A stretch of DNA of 63,665 bases from Ignavibacteriaceae bacterium (GTDB lineage Bacteria > Bacteroidota > Ignavibacteria > Ignavibacteriales > Ignavibacteriaceae), in the NCBI GenBank assembly GCA_013388545.1, contig JACAFB010000060.1, forward strand, positions 1 to 63,665, written 5' to 3'. Position 1 is the stretch's first letter. Each line of letters starts with the position of its first letter. Shown here piece by piece: positions 46,192 to 56,092 of this stretch. The notes under the pieces were generated by a model. It saw nothing but the letters and a program-made list of their open reading frames with translations, was not told the origin of the DNA and did no database searches. The position numbers and the translations under genes were made by a program.

Positions 46192-46831
46192 ATTTCTTTT
46201 CCTTTATTACAAAGTTCTTTAAATAAAGAGGTTCGAGGTAATCAAAATCTGAAATTGCCAAATTCCGGCCAAATTTTTCTGCCCATTTTGCAACAAACAT
46301 CGCTGAGGGTGTAGAAAATTTGTTTCCAAAATAATTACCGAATTTCAAACATCCTTCTGAATATTCTTCTGCTACTGTGGCATTTATGATTTTTAACTCT
46401 TCTGTAAATATAAAACCTTCAGGTATAATTTTAAACTTAGCGAAATATAGTTCATCTTTATTCACTTTATTAGCAATCACAAACTGAGTATTCACAGGTA
46501 ATATTTCCGAAACCTGAAAAGCAATGGCATTAAAAGTAGGAACGGGAATTATTTTCAATCCTGCACCTACAGCAATTCCCTTTGCTGCAGACATTCCGAT
46601 CCGAAGACCTGTGAATGAACCCGGGCCTGAAGAGACAGCAATTGCACCAAGTTCTTTCAAATTCAACTTGCTTGTAGTGAGTATCTTTTCAATTATTTCA
46701 AAAACTTTCTCAGAGTGCGAGTTCTTCAATGAGACCGACATTTCATAAAATTTTTCCTCCGAAAAATAGATGCATGCTGAACACACAATCCCGGTAGTTT
46801 CAATCGACAGTATCGGCAGCTCGTTATTCAT
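46184..46831 (-). CDS. tsaB: tRNA t6A synthesis protein TsaB
   Basis: A 215-residue ASKHA-fold protein with 'ILSIETTGIVCSACIY', 'NSHSEKVFEIIEKIL' and 'IAVSSGPGSFTGLRIGMSAAKGIAVG', diagnostic of TsaB. It works with TsaD and TsaE to make threonylcarbamoyl-adenosine at position 37 of tRNA. It overlaps tsaE by eight bases, which fits shared function. tsaD is not in the window. Confidence 0.96.
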   Translation of the reverse strand: MNNELPILSIETTGIVCSACIYFSEEKFYEMSVSLKNSHSEKVFEIIEKILTTSKLNLKELGAIAVSSGPGSFTGLRIGMSAAKGIAVGAGLKIIPVPTFNAIAFQVSEILPVNTQFVIANKVNKDELYFAKFKIIPEGFIFTEELKIINATVAEEYSEGCLKFGNYFGNKFSTPSAMFVAKWAEKFGRNLAISDFDYLEPLYLKNFVIKEKKYD

Positions 46832-47267
46832 ATTTTACGATTTCTATTTTCCTTTTTGAACCTTCAAGAATGATTATATCTATTTCATATCTGCGTTTTG
46901 GTAGAATTTCCGGAAATAAATTCCCCCACTCGATGAATGAAATTGAATCTGTATTGTTTAAGTAATCATTAAAACCAATGTCATATAATTCCTGCACTGA
47001 ATTAATTCTGTAAAAATCAAAATGATTAATGTGAATTATACCTTCATATTCATTTACAAGTGCAAAAGTGGGGCTATTCACATCACCGGCATTAAACTCC
47101 TCAGCAACTCTTTTAATGAAAAAAGTCTTACCTGCTCCGAGATTGCCATTTAAGGAAATTACATCCCCAGCTTTTATAATCTTTGAAAAGCTATGGGCTA
47201 TGCCGGCAGTTTCAGACTCTGTGCCGGCGATTTTAGAAAATGGGAGCTTCAAATTACTTTGGCTCAA
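46824..47267 (-). CDS. tsaE: tRNA t6A synthesis ATPase TsaE
   Basis: A 147-residue P-loop protein: Walker A 'GNLGAGKTFFIKRVAEEF', then 'VNSPTFALVNEYEG', 'INHFDFYRI' and 'SISFIEWGNLFPEILP'. All are typical TsaE motifs. The start is TTG and overlaps the porX stop by 14 bases, so expression should follow porX closely. Confidence 0.95.
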   Translation of the reverse strand: MSQSNLKLPFSKIAGTESETAGIAHSFSKIIKAGDVISLNGNLGAGKTFFIKRVAEEFNAGDVNSPTFALVNEYEGIIHINHFDFYRINSVQELYDIGFNDYLNNTDSISFIEWGNLFPEILPKRRYEIDIIILEGSKRKIEIVKYE

Positions 47268-48825
47268 GAATAATTACTGGTAATATCATTTCCTCCATTG
47301 AAATTCCCCCATGCTGAAAAGTATCTTTATAATAAGTCAGGTACTTATGATAGTCAGTTGGATAAACAAAATAATAATCTTCTTTTGAAATTATATAGCT
47401 GATCGTAACTCCTCTTTTGGGAAGTTTATACTCAAGAGGATTTTTTATATACACTGCATTCTTTTCATCAACCTTAAGATTTCTTCCGTACTTAAACCTG
47501 AGATTAGTTGATGCTTCCCTGTCACCAAGAACCTTAGCTCCCCTCAAAGCCCTGATACTTCCGTGATCTGTTGTAATTATAATCTTAGCATTCCTGAATT
47601 TTGCAATCGACTTAAGCGTTGAAAACAATGATGAGTGCATAAACCAGCTATTTGTAAGTGAACGGTATGCCGCCTCGTCCGGGGCAATTTCTTTCAGCAA
47701 ATCAGAATCAGATCTTCCGTGGGCAATCATATCCAGAAAATTAACCACTACGGCTGTTAAATGATTATTCTGAAAAGAGTGAATATTCTGCTCAAAATTT
47801 CTACCGACATCAGGATCAATTATCTTAATATATTTTATTTCATTCCTTAGCTTAATTCTTCTTCGCTCAATCAACTGCTGAAGTAGTTCTTTTTCATACT
47901 TATTCATGCTTCGTTCATCTTCCTCTTTTCCGGTAGTCCAAAGTTCAGGATAATATTTTTCTATCTCAACCGGGAACAATCCGCTGAAAAGAGCATTACG
48001 CGCATAAGGAGTTGCAGTAGGCAGAATAGAGTAATAGTAGTCTTTATTAATTCTGAAAAAATCATTTAAGTGCTTTTCCATTATTATCCATTGGTCAAGC
48101 CTTAAACAGTCGAGCACAAAAAAGAATATTGAACTGTTATCATCCCGCAAATAATCTAAAACATATTTTTGAACTATTTCTGTTGAAAGAGTTGGAGTAT
48201 CGGGCGCACCAACATTATTAATCCAGTGCTTATAATTTTTCTCAACAAATTTTGAAAATTCTTTGTTTGCTTCCTTTTTCTGATCATTCAGAGTATCTCT
48301 TAGTCCGAGATCGGGATGAAGATCAAGTTCAAGATCCCAGTTTACAATCTTGAGATAAATATCAATCCAGTCGCCAAATCCGGGGTTACTCAACATTGAC
48401 TGCGAGATTTGATTAAAGTCCTGCAAATAATCTTTCGCAGCGTACTGACCGGTAATTCTTTTAGCTTCAAGAATTTTTTTGCAAACGAGCAGTATCTGAC
48501 TTGGATTTACCGGCTTGGTCAAATAGTCAGCAATCTTTCCACCGATTGCTTCATCCATTAAAGATTCTTCTTCGCTTTTGGTTATCATTACCACGGGGAT
48601 TGACTGGTTTATTTCTTTAAGCTTTGCAAGTGTTTCAAGCCCGCCCATTCCAGCCATCATTTCATCAAGTAAAATCAGATCGAAATCACTTTCCTGAACT
48701 GCATTAATCGCATCTTCTCCATTAGTTACTGTATCTACTATGTATCCTTTTTCGGAGAGAAAAATAATGTGAGATCTCAGCAATTCTATTTCATCATCTA
48801 TCCAGAGAATTTTCTTATTAGGCAT
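47254..48825 (-). CDS. porX: PorX: response regulator with PglZ phosphatase domain (T9SS regulator)
   Basis: A 523-residue protein. Receiver domain 1-120: acidic pocket Asp10-Asp11, phosphoacceptor Asp54 in 'LILLDEMMAG', Thr81 and Lys103. No DNA-binding domain follows; instead a PglZ/alkaline-phosphatase-fold domain (about 205-523) with 'FFVLDCLRLDQW', 'ILPTATPYARNALFSG', 'NFLDMIAHGRSDSD' and 'IITTDHGS' holding the metal ligands. This is the architecture of PorX, which with PorY controls type IX secretion in Bacteroidota and has phosphodiesterase activity. sprA lies immediately upstream. Confidence 0.95.
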   Translation of the reverse strand: MPNKKILWIDDEIELLRSHIIFLSEKGYIVDTVTNGEDAINAVQESDFDLILLDEMMAGMGGLETLAKLKEINQSIPVVMITKSEEESLMDEAIGGKIADYLTKPVNPSQILLVCKKILEAKRITGQYAAKDYLQDFNQISQSMLSNPGFGDWIDIYLKIVNWDLELDLHPDLGLRDTLNDQKKEANKEFSKFVEKNYKHWINNVGAPDTPTLSTEIVQKYVLDYLRDDNSSIFFFVLDCLRLDQWIIMEKHLNDFFRINKDYYYSILPTATPYARNALFSGLFPVEIEKYYPELWTTGKEEDERSMNKYEKELLQQLIERRRIKLRNEIKYIKIIDPDVGRNFEQNIHSFQNNHLTAVVVNFLDMIAHGRSDSDLLKEIAPDEAAYRSLTNSWFMHSSLFSTLKSIAKFRNAKIIITTDHGSIRALRGAKVLGDREASTNLRFKYGRNLKVDEKNAVYIKNPLEYKLPKRGVTISYIISKEDYYFVYPTDYHKYLTYYKDTFQHGGISMEEMILPVIILEPK

Positions 48826-48938
48826 TCTTATTATTCCATTTCAGATAATTCATTCTTATCTATTTAAAGTTGTAAAAAAACAGTTCAAAAAAAACGGATC
48901 ATAACTTTATTAAATCAAGTAACCGATTCAATGTGATG

Positions 48939-51900
48939 TTACTGAATAGTTATATTAACATCAAGCCCGGCTTCGTTCGTAGTTGTGGGTGGAATTCTGG
49001 CAGCACCCTCCGGTTCAACACTTGACCTTTTATAAAATATTGATAGCTGAACTTTAGAACTGATAGTGTATTTGATCCGGGGTTCAATTGTTGTACGGGT
49101 CGTTCCATCCTGAGGAATTCCTTCTTCGGTGAAATTATTCATTTCATATCTGACAACAGAGTTTTGCGAGCTTGAGTAAGAGAAACTGAATTCAATATCA
49201 TTCTTCAGTGCTACACCGAATAATGGGATTTCAAATCCCTGTTTTGTATAACCGGCGGTAATTCCTATTTCCCTTGAAAAAGTTTCGGTAATATTTTTAG
49301 TAGTTACTCCAAGATCAAAGCTTGTTTTAGTGGAATACTTGAAGTTGCTTGTTAAATTTCCTCCCCAGAGCTGACCAAAAGTGAAATTCAAACCAACCAG
49401 AGGTTGAAAACCATAATCAATTTTTTGCGTTTGAATCTCCTGCACACCATCAGGATTAATTTTCCACCCTTCAGTATAATTTGAACTGTACGAGTGATCG
49501 AGTGAAACCTTTTTAGCAAACGCTTTAAAGATGAACAATTTTTCAAGCCCATCCCAGTTGATTCGCCAGTTTGGCCTTGGAATATACTTTGCCACGTCAG
49601 AGAGAAAACCAAATTTTGAAAGCAGAGGAAAACTTTCGAATCCTTCGATAAACGCCGCTGATAAATTTTCCTGGGCATTCTCCGATTCCGGATTATAAAG
49701 TTCGCTAACTCTCTTTATTCCGCTCTTGAAAACACTTAGGAATAAAACCGGGGGCATAGTAAAAAAGGATCGCGATATATTACCGGTTGATGTTATGTTC
49801 GTAACCGAAACGTTTCCGAATTCATCCGATGTAAGTGTTGTATTTTTATTCAAAGACCAACCAACCTTCCAGTTAAGATCAATTTTTGCTCCTTCCCACA
49901 AAGGTCTGGACGTACGAAACTCAAGATTATTCTTTTGTGAAAATACATCGCTGAGGTTTGCATTCGGAGCTCTTCGCCCGACATTATTACTAATGCCAAG
50001 CATAAATCCGCGCGAAGGACCATTACTTTCGTTAAACACTAACCCCCAGAAATTATAAAATCCTGTTCCCTGGCCAGCAATACCTGATTTAGAAAGTGAG
50101 TTATCGTTAGTGAAATTGAAATTGATGTTTTCATAATCAAAGAAAATAGTTTTGGCTACACTCTTTAAAAATGACAGCGCCATCGTTAAGCTGGATTTCT
50201 TTCCCGTAGTTTGAACATTAAGTGAATCAACCTCCTCGATTAACTGTCCGGGAAGCTGATTCTTGTTTTCACCGGTACTGAGATTCAATGCTGCTTCAAG
50301 ATCCCTGTCCCTTCCTCGCCGCTTTGTTTTCGGTTTAAGCTTCGTTTCTTTTAATTGCTTCTGTTCCTCCACCTCTTCTTTCTTCTCGGTTTCTTTGAAT
50401 AATGGATCCATCAAAGCTTTTAATCGAAGTGTTAATCCAAGAGTTGACTTTGATGAATAACCTGCACTCCTTCCAAGCTCCGGCTGATTGAAATCAAAAT
50501 TCCACTGGTATGATGCAGAGTAAGAAGCATTTACAGAAAAGAATTTATTGATATCCCAGATAGAAGGAATTCTTGGTGCAGTTCTGAAATCAATCGATTG
50601 CTGATACCGGTAGTCTGTTCCGAAAAACACTCTTGAAAAAATATCTTTCCAGATCTCACTCTCAGGCCTTTGCTGACCTGAGGCATCAGTTTCAAGATAA
50701 AGCAGTGATGAACTTATGTTAACATTATAATTTGTTGTCAAATTAATAATGCCTCCTTCGGTCATCTTCCAGTTTAAAGTAAAGCCTCTGGTTGTCATGA
50801 AATCTCTGGAGATAACTTCCTGGCTCGGTGCAATTCCCCTCGGTCTTGTAACATTTGAATTCCGGTTTCTTCTTGCGGTAACATTTAATGAAATGTTTTG
50901 CGGAGTAAAATATACTTTCGTATTGGAATAATCCTTAAGTAAAGCGAAGATTGTTCCAAGCACAGGAATTTTTACAGGCTCAAAGAAATAATCGGGACTA
51001 AAGTTCAAACCATAGTTTACAGTTGCATTCCAAACCCACGTTTTGTTATTTAATACAGTAGGGCTTCTGCTGAAAGTTTTATTATAGTTGAAGCCAAATG
51101 ACAAAGCATTAAACGTATCGCGGATGTACCATAAAGTTGTCGGAATTTTAATTTTAATATTTGAAAGAGTCCAGGTATCTGAAACATTCACAGTTTGAGT
51201 TTCAGCTCTGAAATCTTCGGGATTGGTTCTGATTTTATTTTTACCGGTATCACTTTGAGCTTCTTGAAGCTGCTGCACGGCTTCATCAACCCTGATATCT
51301 GTCCCGGGAACATAAAGTGGTTTACCAACGCTTTCGGTATGTGAGTAATTTAGTTTAAAGCTGCTTTCAGGAAAATTTATGGGCAGAAGTTTCATTATAT
51401 CGAGATCTGTGCTTATGCCCCAATTCCGGCTTTCCACTCTTGAGCCAAATCTGTCTGAAAGCTTATGAAAATATGGATTAGTTTGACTGAGATTCAGATT
51501 TACTGTCATCAGGTCAGCAAATTTGAATGATGATGAAACACTGAAAGCCCAGCCGGGCGAATCGTCAGCCCCAATTACTCTGAGCTCGTTTATCCAAACC
51601 TGACCCGAAACAGGCCCGATATGATTTGCATCGTTAATATTGAAAATCCCCACAGATAAAAATTTCACCGCAGTCAGTGTTGGATTTCCTTTAACTATAT
51701 AGAAATGCCCGGGTCTTCCGGGAACAGGAACTTTAAAAATCACATTGATCGAATCTCCCCTTCGCTGCTTGATTGCAGTTAATTCACTGAATGAAATACT
51801 GATATCATTCCAGTCAGGACGAATAGGCTGACGGTATTCATAATAATTCAGTGTATCACCACCAAATCTGAAAAATATTTCAGCACGCGGATTTAATGTA

Positions 51901-54900
51901 TCTTCAGTTGAAACCGATCCATCGCCAGTAAATTTATCGCCGTGAATGAAAAGTTTCATCTCTTTATAATTGAATACATCAAGCGAGCGGGGCAAATATT
52001 TTATTGCTTCTCTGAATTCTCCCTGTGGTAAAGAATTAATAATCAGATTAAGCGACTGCTCATTCCTGTAAACTTCTTCGTCAGGTCTCGATCTGTCTCT
52101 TTCCTGCGATATTCCTGGTGGTAAAGTGTATTCAGGATTATCTTCAAAACTTATTGTTGAAACTGAAAGAATCGAATCTTCTTTAATTACTTTTTCCCAT
52201 TGGTTGCCAACAAGATTAAACTCGGCAATTCGGACATGGAAAATATTTTCAACTCCGTTAACAAAAACTCTTATGTATTCAACGTTTGAAAATGAAGGAT
52301 TACCTATTTGAAGTGAGGCTTCTTTCAGAGGGACACGATACAGGTACCAGCCTTCAGGAGTAAAGCCGCCGCCCTGAATGAATGGATTTGTGAGCCGGTT
52401 TGTATCAAGAGGCACTTCATACCTGAAATAGCTGTTAACAAGATCAAGTGTTCCGTTCTTGTTTAAATCCTCTGTATCCGGGTATCTCCCGAGATCAGTT
52501 GAAACGGCATTACCTTCTGTTCCATTGATTGTAAAATAATCGTAAGGATCAATTGAACCTAAATTCTGGAAAAAGAAATTATCGCCGCTGGGATCGTTTT
52601 TGCTGCTTCCGAAAAGTGAACGCTCTTCCGGATCGCGGATTCCGTCCAATCCCGTATCTTCAGTTCCATTCACATCAATAGCATCATTAAAATCCTTATC
52701 TTCAGTGTCAAGCTTATCGTTTGGAATAACATCTTCGCTGATTCTTCCAAGGTCGATATAAATTTTTGCATCCTGAGGCGCCTGATTGATTTTCAACCAG
52801 AACTCAATGAATTCAATATTTTCTTCAACAAGATTATTCGCAGTAGAAGAAAGAATTTTCATTATACCGCCCCAGTTTTTTTTACGGTCGATCAGGTTTG
52901 AATTGTAATTGAATGTTCCCGGTGTATCAGGAAGAAATACATAATCCATCACAGTAACCTGCTGATCAGCTTTTGCAACTCTTTTTCTGTCGCCAAAAAT
53001 ATCGTTAACCAAAACATCCGATGGAGCAATAGTGTACCAAATACTCTTTCCTTTAAAATCCATTTTCTGGGATTTATTCAGACCCTGAAGAAACGGAAGC
53101 GAATCCGGCGGAGAAAGATCTCTCCACCCGGTGTAACCAACCCCAAGAGGAATAATTCTTTTTGCACCTTCAAAATCATCAATGTAAGCGATACTCTTGC
53201 CCTGATCTGAAGCAATATTACTCTTCTTTGTATTCGGATCGGGGTCGATGTAAGCATATTCTCCGCCGATTGTAAATGAAGACATCTCCCGGGTTGAAAT
53301 CACATTATCAAGAAGCCTGGTAAGAAATGGTAAATCTGCTTGTGTGCTGAAGTCCAATCCGTAAATTGTGTTGCTTAAAGGTTCTTCACCAATCCTAACC
53401 TTATCGCTTAATGTTTGTTGATTAAGATTTAGAACAGAAAAACCAAGTTTTGTTTTTTTCGAAAATTCAAAAAGACCTCTTGCCCCAAGTAATGTTTTTG
53501 AGGCAAGCTGAAAGAGGTCATTTTGTTCGTAGGTGATTTTCAAATCTGCACCGGGCACCAGTGCGGCATCATTTCTTATTGTTAACTGACCGATATTGTA
53601 GTCGACGACATAATCAACTCCGGGTGTAAGTTCTCTGTTATTTAACCTTACTTTAACTGAATTTTCGACTACATTAAATCCAAGTTGGTAAATGGAAGAA
53701 ACATCACCCGAATATTTTCCTTCCATCAGCCATTTATCCCTGAGTTTATTCTGGCGTGCTGCAGTTTCGGTTGTATCATAAACCTGGTTGTATGCAATTG
53801 AATCTGGCAATGTGCCGGGCAAATTTCTGCCAAAGGGCTGAAGCACCGGGAAGATAATTTCACCTGTTTCCGGGATGATTGTCAAGCCGGCTCTGAAATC
53901 AAAAACACCATCACCACTGGGCTGAGAATTTCCGCTTGCATCAAGATTGTCAAGGGCAAATGCATTCAGAAGTCTGATATTTCCTCCCGGAGTCGGAAAT
54001 TCAGTTACTGGTTCCTGTCCTTCGATTTCATATTTAATATTGAACTCGAATCCTTCTTTCTTAACATTTCTTCCGCCAATTGGATAAATGTTTTTTAGTT
54101 GAAGCTTCCAGGCTTTTGCAAAAGTACCACCCGGCTGAAGGTTTTTTGGTTTAACCAGCTTTAGTACAAGAAACGTGTCTGTACCTGCTGAGTTGATAAA
54201 TTCTCCATAAAACAAATCGTCGGATCTTGTACCGGGATCATTTTCAACCCGGTATGCAACGGCGATAATATCGGATTCGTTAATATTAGTATTAAAAGTA
54301 ATAAATCCTGTTTCCGGATGAAGCGTGTAATCAACGTCTCTTGTCATAAGTAAAAACCTACCCGTTTCCTGCTGACCCGGAATCGGATTTGTAAGCGGAA
54401 CTCTTAAACTTGGATCGTATTTAAGATCAGGTTGAACACGGGGATCGAGATTGATATAAGCATTTGCAAATCTTTCTTTTGACCGGTCAATTGTCGAAAC
54501 GTTTATTGACTTCCAAACTTCAATGTCCGTTATTCTGTATCTTGGATCAATCAAACTTCCCGAACTCTCGTAATATTTTTTGAAGAAATTAAACTGAGCC
54601 GAAGTATCTGCATAAACACTATCTATAAAGTAGTGATTCTTTGAATACTGGTAAGCACGTATGCTGAAAGTCTGTGAAGTTGAACCGCTGGATACGCTTA
54701 CTTCTTTTACTTCACCTTTCTTCTGGCTTGCAAGAGTTGTAAGCGTGAAAGGACCCATTTTAAACTGAGCTTTAATTCCGAACAGAGCTTCGCTTCCGCC
54801 AACCAGCGGCGATGTTTGAAGCGATACGTTACCTGCTTCAATACTTTGAATTATTTCATCTTCGTAACCGGTGTACTTTATCTTCAGCTGGTTTTCATAT

Positions 54901-55769
54901 TCAAAAGTTCTTTCTGTATTCCAGTCGGCAGTTATGTTCAGCTTATCACCGATTGTACCATTAACATTTATCTGTACCTGCTGCTTGAAATCAGGTTCAT
55001 TCCTTGTATTACCCAATCTTGAAGCAGTTACTCCTTCGGTTGTTTCACTTCGCCACGCACCGTGAATCTGAACCGCACCGCCGATTTTTAAACTTATTTT
55101 CGGAGGACCAAAAATGCTGAGCACACCAACGCTCGGCAATGGAATTTCAAAATCCGTAATATCTTTAATTATGTCTCCCAATCCTTTTTTCAAAGCCTTC
55201 ATTTCATAGGCATATCCAACTGATTCCCATCCTTTACGTTCTTCAGCTGCAAGCCTTGCTTCAATGTAATCTTCAAGCGAAACCCTTAGTAAAATCTTTG
55301 TTTCCTGCCCGGCGGTTTTTTCCCTGATCTCTACATACTTTCCGGTCGAGTCAATTTCAATTGTTCTTACTCTGAGGTTTTCAGAAGGCTGAACAAAAAA
55401 TTTTGATTCTTTCTTTTTCTTTAATCTTACAAATGGATCATCTGTTCTTTGATATCTGAAGTATTTCAATCTTGCCGTTGAATCGATTGCCATTGTATCC
55501 ACTTTAACAGTATCTGCCTTTATCGAGTCTTTTTTCACAAGTAGAGAATTCTGGAAAGGATTCAGCGAGTCAGGATTAGTGACAGAATTCAATAGTTGAT
55601 TTGAGGAATCAGGTAAATCTGGCTTTAGTAACTGTTGATCCAGCAAATCCCGGAGACTAAAACCGATTTGTTTTTCCTCATCAAAATGAACCGATTGATC
55701 TTCATTTGATGGCTGATTTCTTTCGAGCGGGGGTTCGGGTGTAGTTCTTTGATAAAGGTATCCATACAC
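48939..55769 (-). CDS. sprA: SprA/Sov, giant outer-membrane translocon of type IX secretion
   Basis: 2276 residues from the first standard start (GTG 55769). It matches SprA: repeated segments such as 'YTGYEDEIIQSIEAGNVSLQTSPLVGGSEALFGIKAQFKMGP' (shortened here as EIIQSIEAGNVSLQ and GGSEALFGIKAQFKMGP), 'DVDYTLHPETGFITFN', 'LTPGVDYVVDYNIGQLTI', 'SIAYIDDFEGAKR', and a very long C-terminal barrel. SprA forms the 36-strand channel of T9SS. The frame stays open 54 codons upstream of the GTG and encodes an export-signal-like segment (RITAFTAVFFYAVSNLAFW). This suggests that the real start lies further up, near 55910, without an ATG, GTG or TTG. The next gene, 113 bases downstream, is porX. Confidence 0.96.
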   Translation of the reverse strand: MYGYLYQRTTPEPPLERNQPSNEDQSVHFDEEKQIGFSLRDLLDQQLLKPDLPDSSNQLLNSVTNPDSLNPFQNSLLVKKDSIKADTVKVDTMAIDSTARLKYFRYQRTDDPFVRLKKKKESKFFVQPSENLRVRTIEIDSTGKYVEIREKTAGQETKILLRVSLEDYIEARLAAEERKGWESVGYAYEMKALKKGLGDIIKDITDFEIPLPSVGVLSIFGPPKISLKIGGAVQIHGAWRSETTEGVTASRLGNTRNEPDFKQQVQINVNGTIGDKLNITADWNTERTFEYENQLKIKYTGYEDEIIQSIEAGNVSLQTSPLVGGSEALFGIKAQFKMGPFTLTTLASQKKGEVKEVSVSSGSTSQTFSIRAYQYSKNHYFIDSVYADTSAQFNFFKKYYESSGSLIDPRYRITDIEVWKSINVSTIDRSKERFANAYINLDPRVQPDLKYDPSLRVPLTNPIPGQQETGRFLLMTRDVDYTLHPETGFITFNTNINESDIIAVAYRVENDPGTRSDDLFYGEFINSAGTDTFLVLKLVKPKNLQPGGTFAKAWKLQLKNIYPIGGRNVKKEGFEFNIKYEIEGQEPVTEFPTPGGNIRLLNAFALDNLDASGNSQPSGDGVFDFRAGLTIIPETGEIIFPVLQPFGRNLPGTLPDSIAYNQVYDTTETAARQNKLRDKWLMEGKYSGDVSSIYQLGFNVVENSVKVRLNNRELTPGVDYVVDYNIGQLTIRNDAALVPGADLKITYEQNDLFQLASKTLLGARGLFEFSKKTKLGFSVLNLNQQTLSDKVRIGEEPLSNTIYGLDFSTQADLPFLTRLLDNVISTREMSSFTIGGEYAYIDPDPNTKKSNIASDQGKSIAYIDDFEGAKRIIPLGVGYTGWRDLSPPDSLPFLQGLNKSQKMDFKGKSIWYTIAPSDVLVNDIFGDRKRVAKADQQVTVMDYVFLPDTPGTFNYNSNLIDRKKNWGGIMKILSSTANNLVEENIEFIEFWLKINQAPQDAKIYIDLGRISEDVIPNDKLDTEDKDFNDAIDVNGTEDTGLDGIRDPEERSLFGSSKNDPSGDNFFFQNLGSIDPYDYFTINGTEGNAVSTDLGRYPDTEDLNKNGTLDLVNSYFRYEVPLDTNRLTNPFIQGGGFTPEGWYLYRVPLKEASLQIGNPSFSNVEYIRVFVNGVENIFHVRIAEFNLVGNQWEKVIKEDSILSVSTISFEDNPEYTLPPGISQERDRSRPDEEVYRNEQSLNLIINSLPQGEFREAIKYLPRSLDVFNYKEMKLFIHGDKFTGDGSVSTEDTLNPRAEIFFRFGGDTLNYYEYRQPIRPDWNDISISFSELTAIKQRRGDSINVIFKVPVPGRPGHFYIVKGNPTLTAVKFLSVGIFNINDANHIGPVSGQVWINELRVIGADDSPGWAFSVSSSFKFADLMTVNLNLSQTNPYFHKLSDRFGSRVESRNWGISTDLDIMKLLPINFPESSFKLNYSHTESVGKPLYVPGTDIRVDEAVQQLQEAQSDTGKNKIRTNPEDFRAETQTVNVSDTWTLSNIKIKIPTTLWYIRDTFNALSFGFNYNKTFSRSPTVLNNKTWVWNATVNYGLNFSPDYFFEPVKIPVLGTIFALLKDYSNTKVYFTPQNISLNVTARRNRNSNVTRPRGIAPSQEVISRDFMTTRGFTLNWKMTEGGIINLTTNYNVNISSSLLYLETDASGQQRPESEIWKDIFSRVFFGTDYRYQQSIDFRTAPRIPSIWDINKFFSVNASYSASYQWNFDFNQPELGRSAGYSSKSTLGLTLRLKALMDPLFKETEKKEEVEEQKQLKETKLKPKTKRRGRDRDLEAALNLSTGENKNQLPGQLIEEVDSLNVQTTGKKSSLTMALSFLKSVAKTIFFDYENINFNFTNDNSLSKSGIAGQGTGFYNFWGLVFNESNGPSRGFMLGISNNVGRRAPNANLSDVFSQKNNLEFRTSRPLWEGAKIDLNWKVGWSLNKNTTLTSDEFGNVSVTNITSTGNISRSFFTMPPVLFLSVFKSGIKRVSELYNPESENAQENLSAAFIEGFESFPLLSKFGFLSDVAKYIPRPNWRINWDGLEKLFIFKAFAKKVSLDHSYSSNYTEGWKINPDGVQEIQTQKIDYGFQPLVGLNFTFGQLWGGNLTSNFKYSTKTSFDLGVTTKNITETFSREIGITAGYTKQGFEIPLFGVALKNDIEFSFSYSSSQNSVVRYEMNNFTEEGIPQDGTTRTTIEPRIKYTISSKVQLSIFYKRSSVEPEGAARIPPTTTNEAGLDVNITIQ

Positions 55770-55979
55770 CGCCTGGAAAAGGAGAGTTTCATTAACCTGA
55801 GACTCATATGGGTACCAGAACGCAAGGTTTGAAACCGCATAAAAAAATACCGCCGTGAATGCAGTTATGCGGACAATTTCTTTTACAAGATGACTATTTA
55901 TCGATTTGATTAGTAACCTTAATAGGAACGTTTAACTTTTAAGATCGTAGAAATGAGCGATATGACTCCTGTTTTATTT

Positions 55980-56024
55980 TTTGGTTGAAAAAATTAGAAA
56001 AATATTAAGATAATTTCAACCAAA
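55980..56024. promoter_or_regulatory. Perfect 11-base inverted repeat upstream of sprA
   Basis: TTTGGTTGAAA (55980-55990) and TTTCAACCAAA (56014-56024) are exact reverse complements with a 23-base AT-rich spacer. On the minus strand an AGGAG follows ten bases after the repeat (55970-55966), just before the sprA region. No T tract follows on either strand that would make it a good terminator of the cupin gene, so an operator or leader hairpin is more likely. Confidence 0.45.
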
Positions 56025-56092
56025 TATTCAGTTTGTAACAGATACACCGGAAAATTAGATTATCAAATCTAAAGTTCTAAGGTAAAATTTAA

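Noticed and set aside
47254..48825. PglZ protein as part of a BREX phage-defence system
   Set aside because: The N-terminal receiver domain and adjacent sprA identify PorX; no BREX genes are present.
55625..55840. 71-residue minus-strand frame with an ATG at the 5' end of sprA
   Set aside because: It is out of frame with sprA and its translation is low-complexity; the sprA frame itself carries the signal-like segment.
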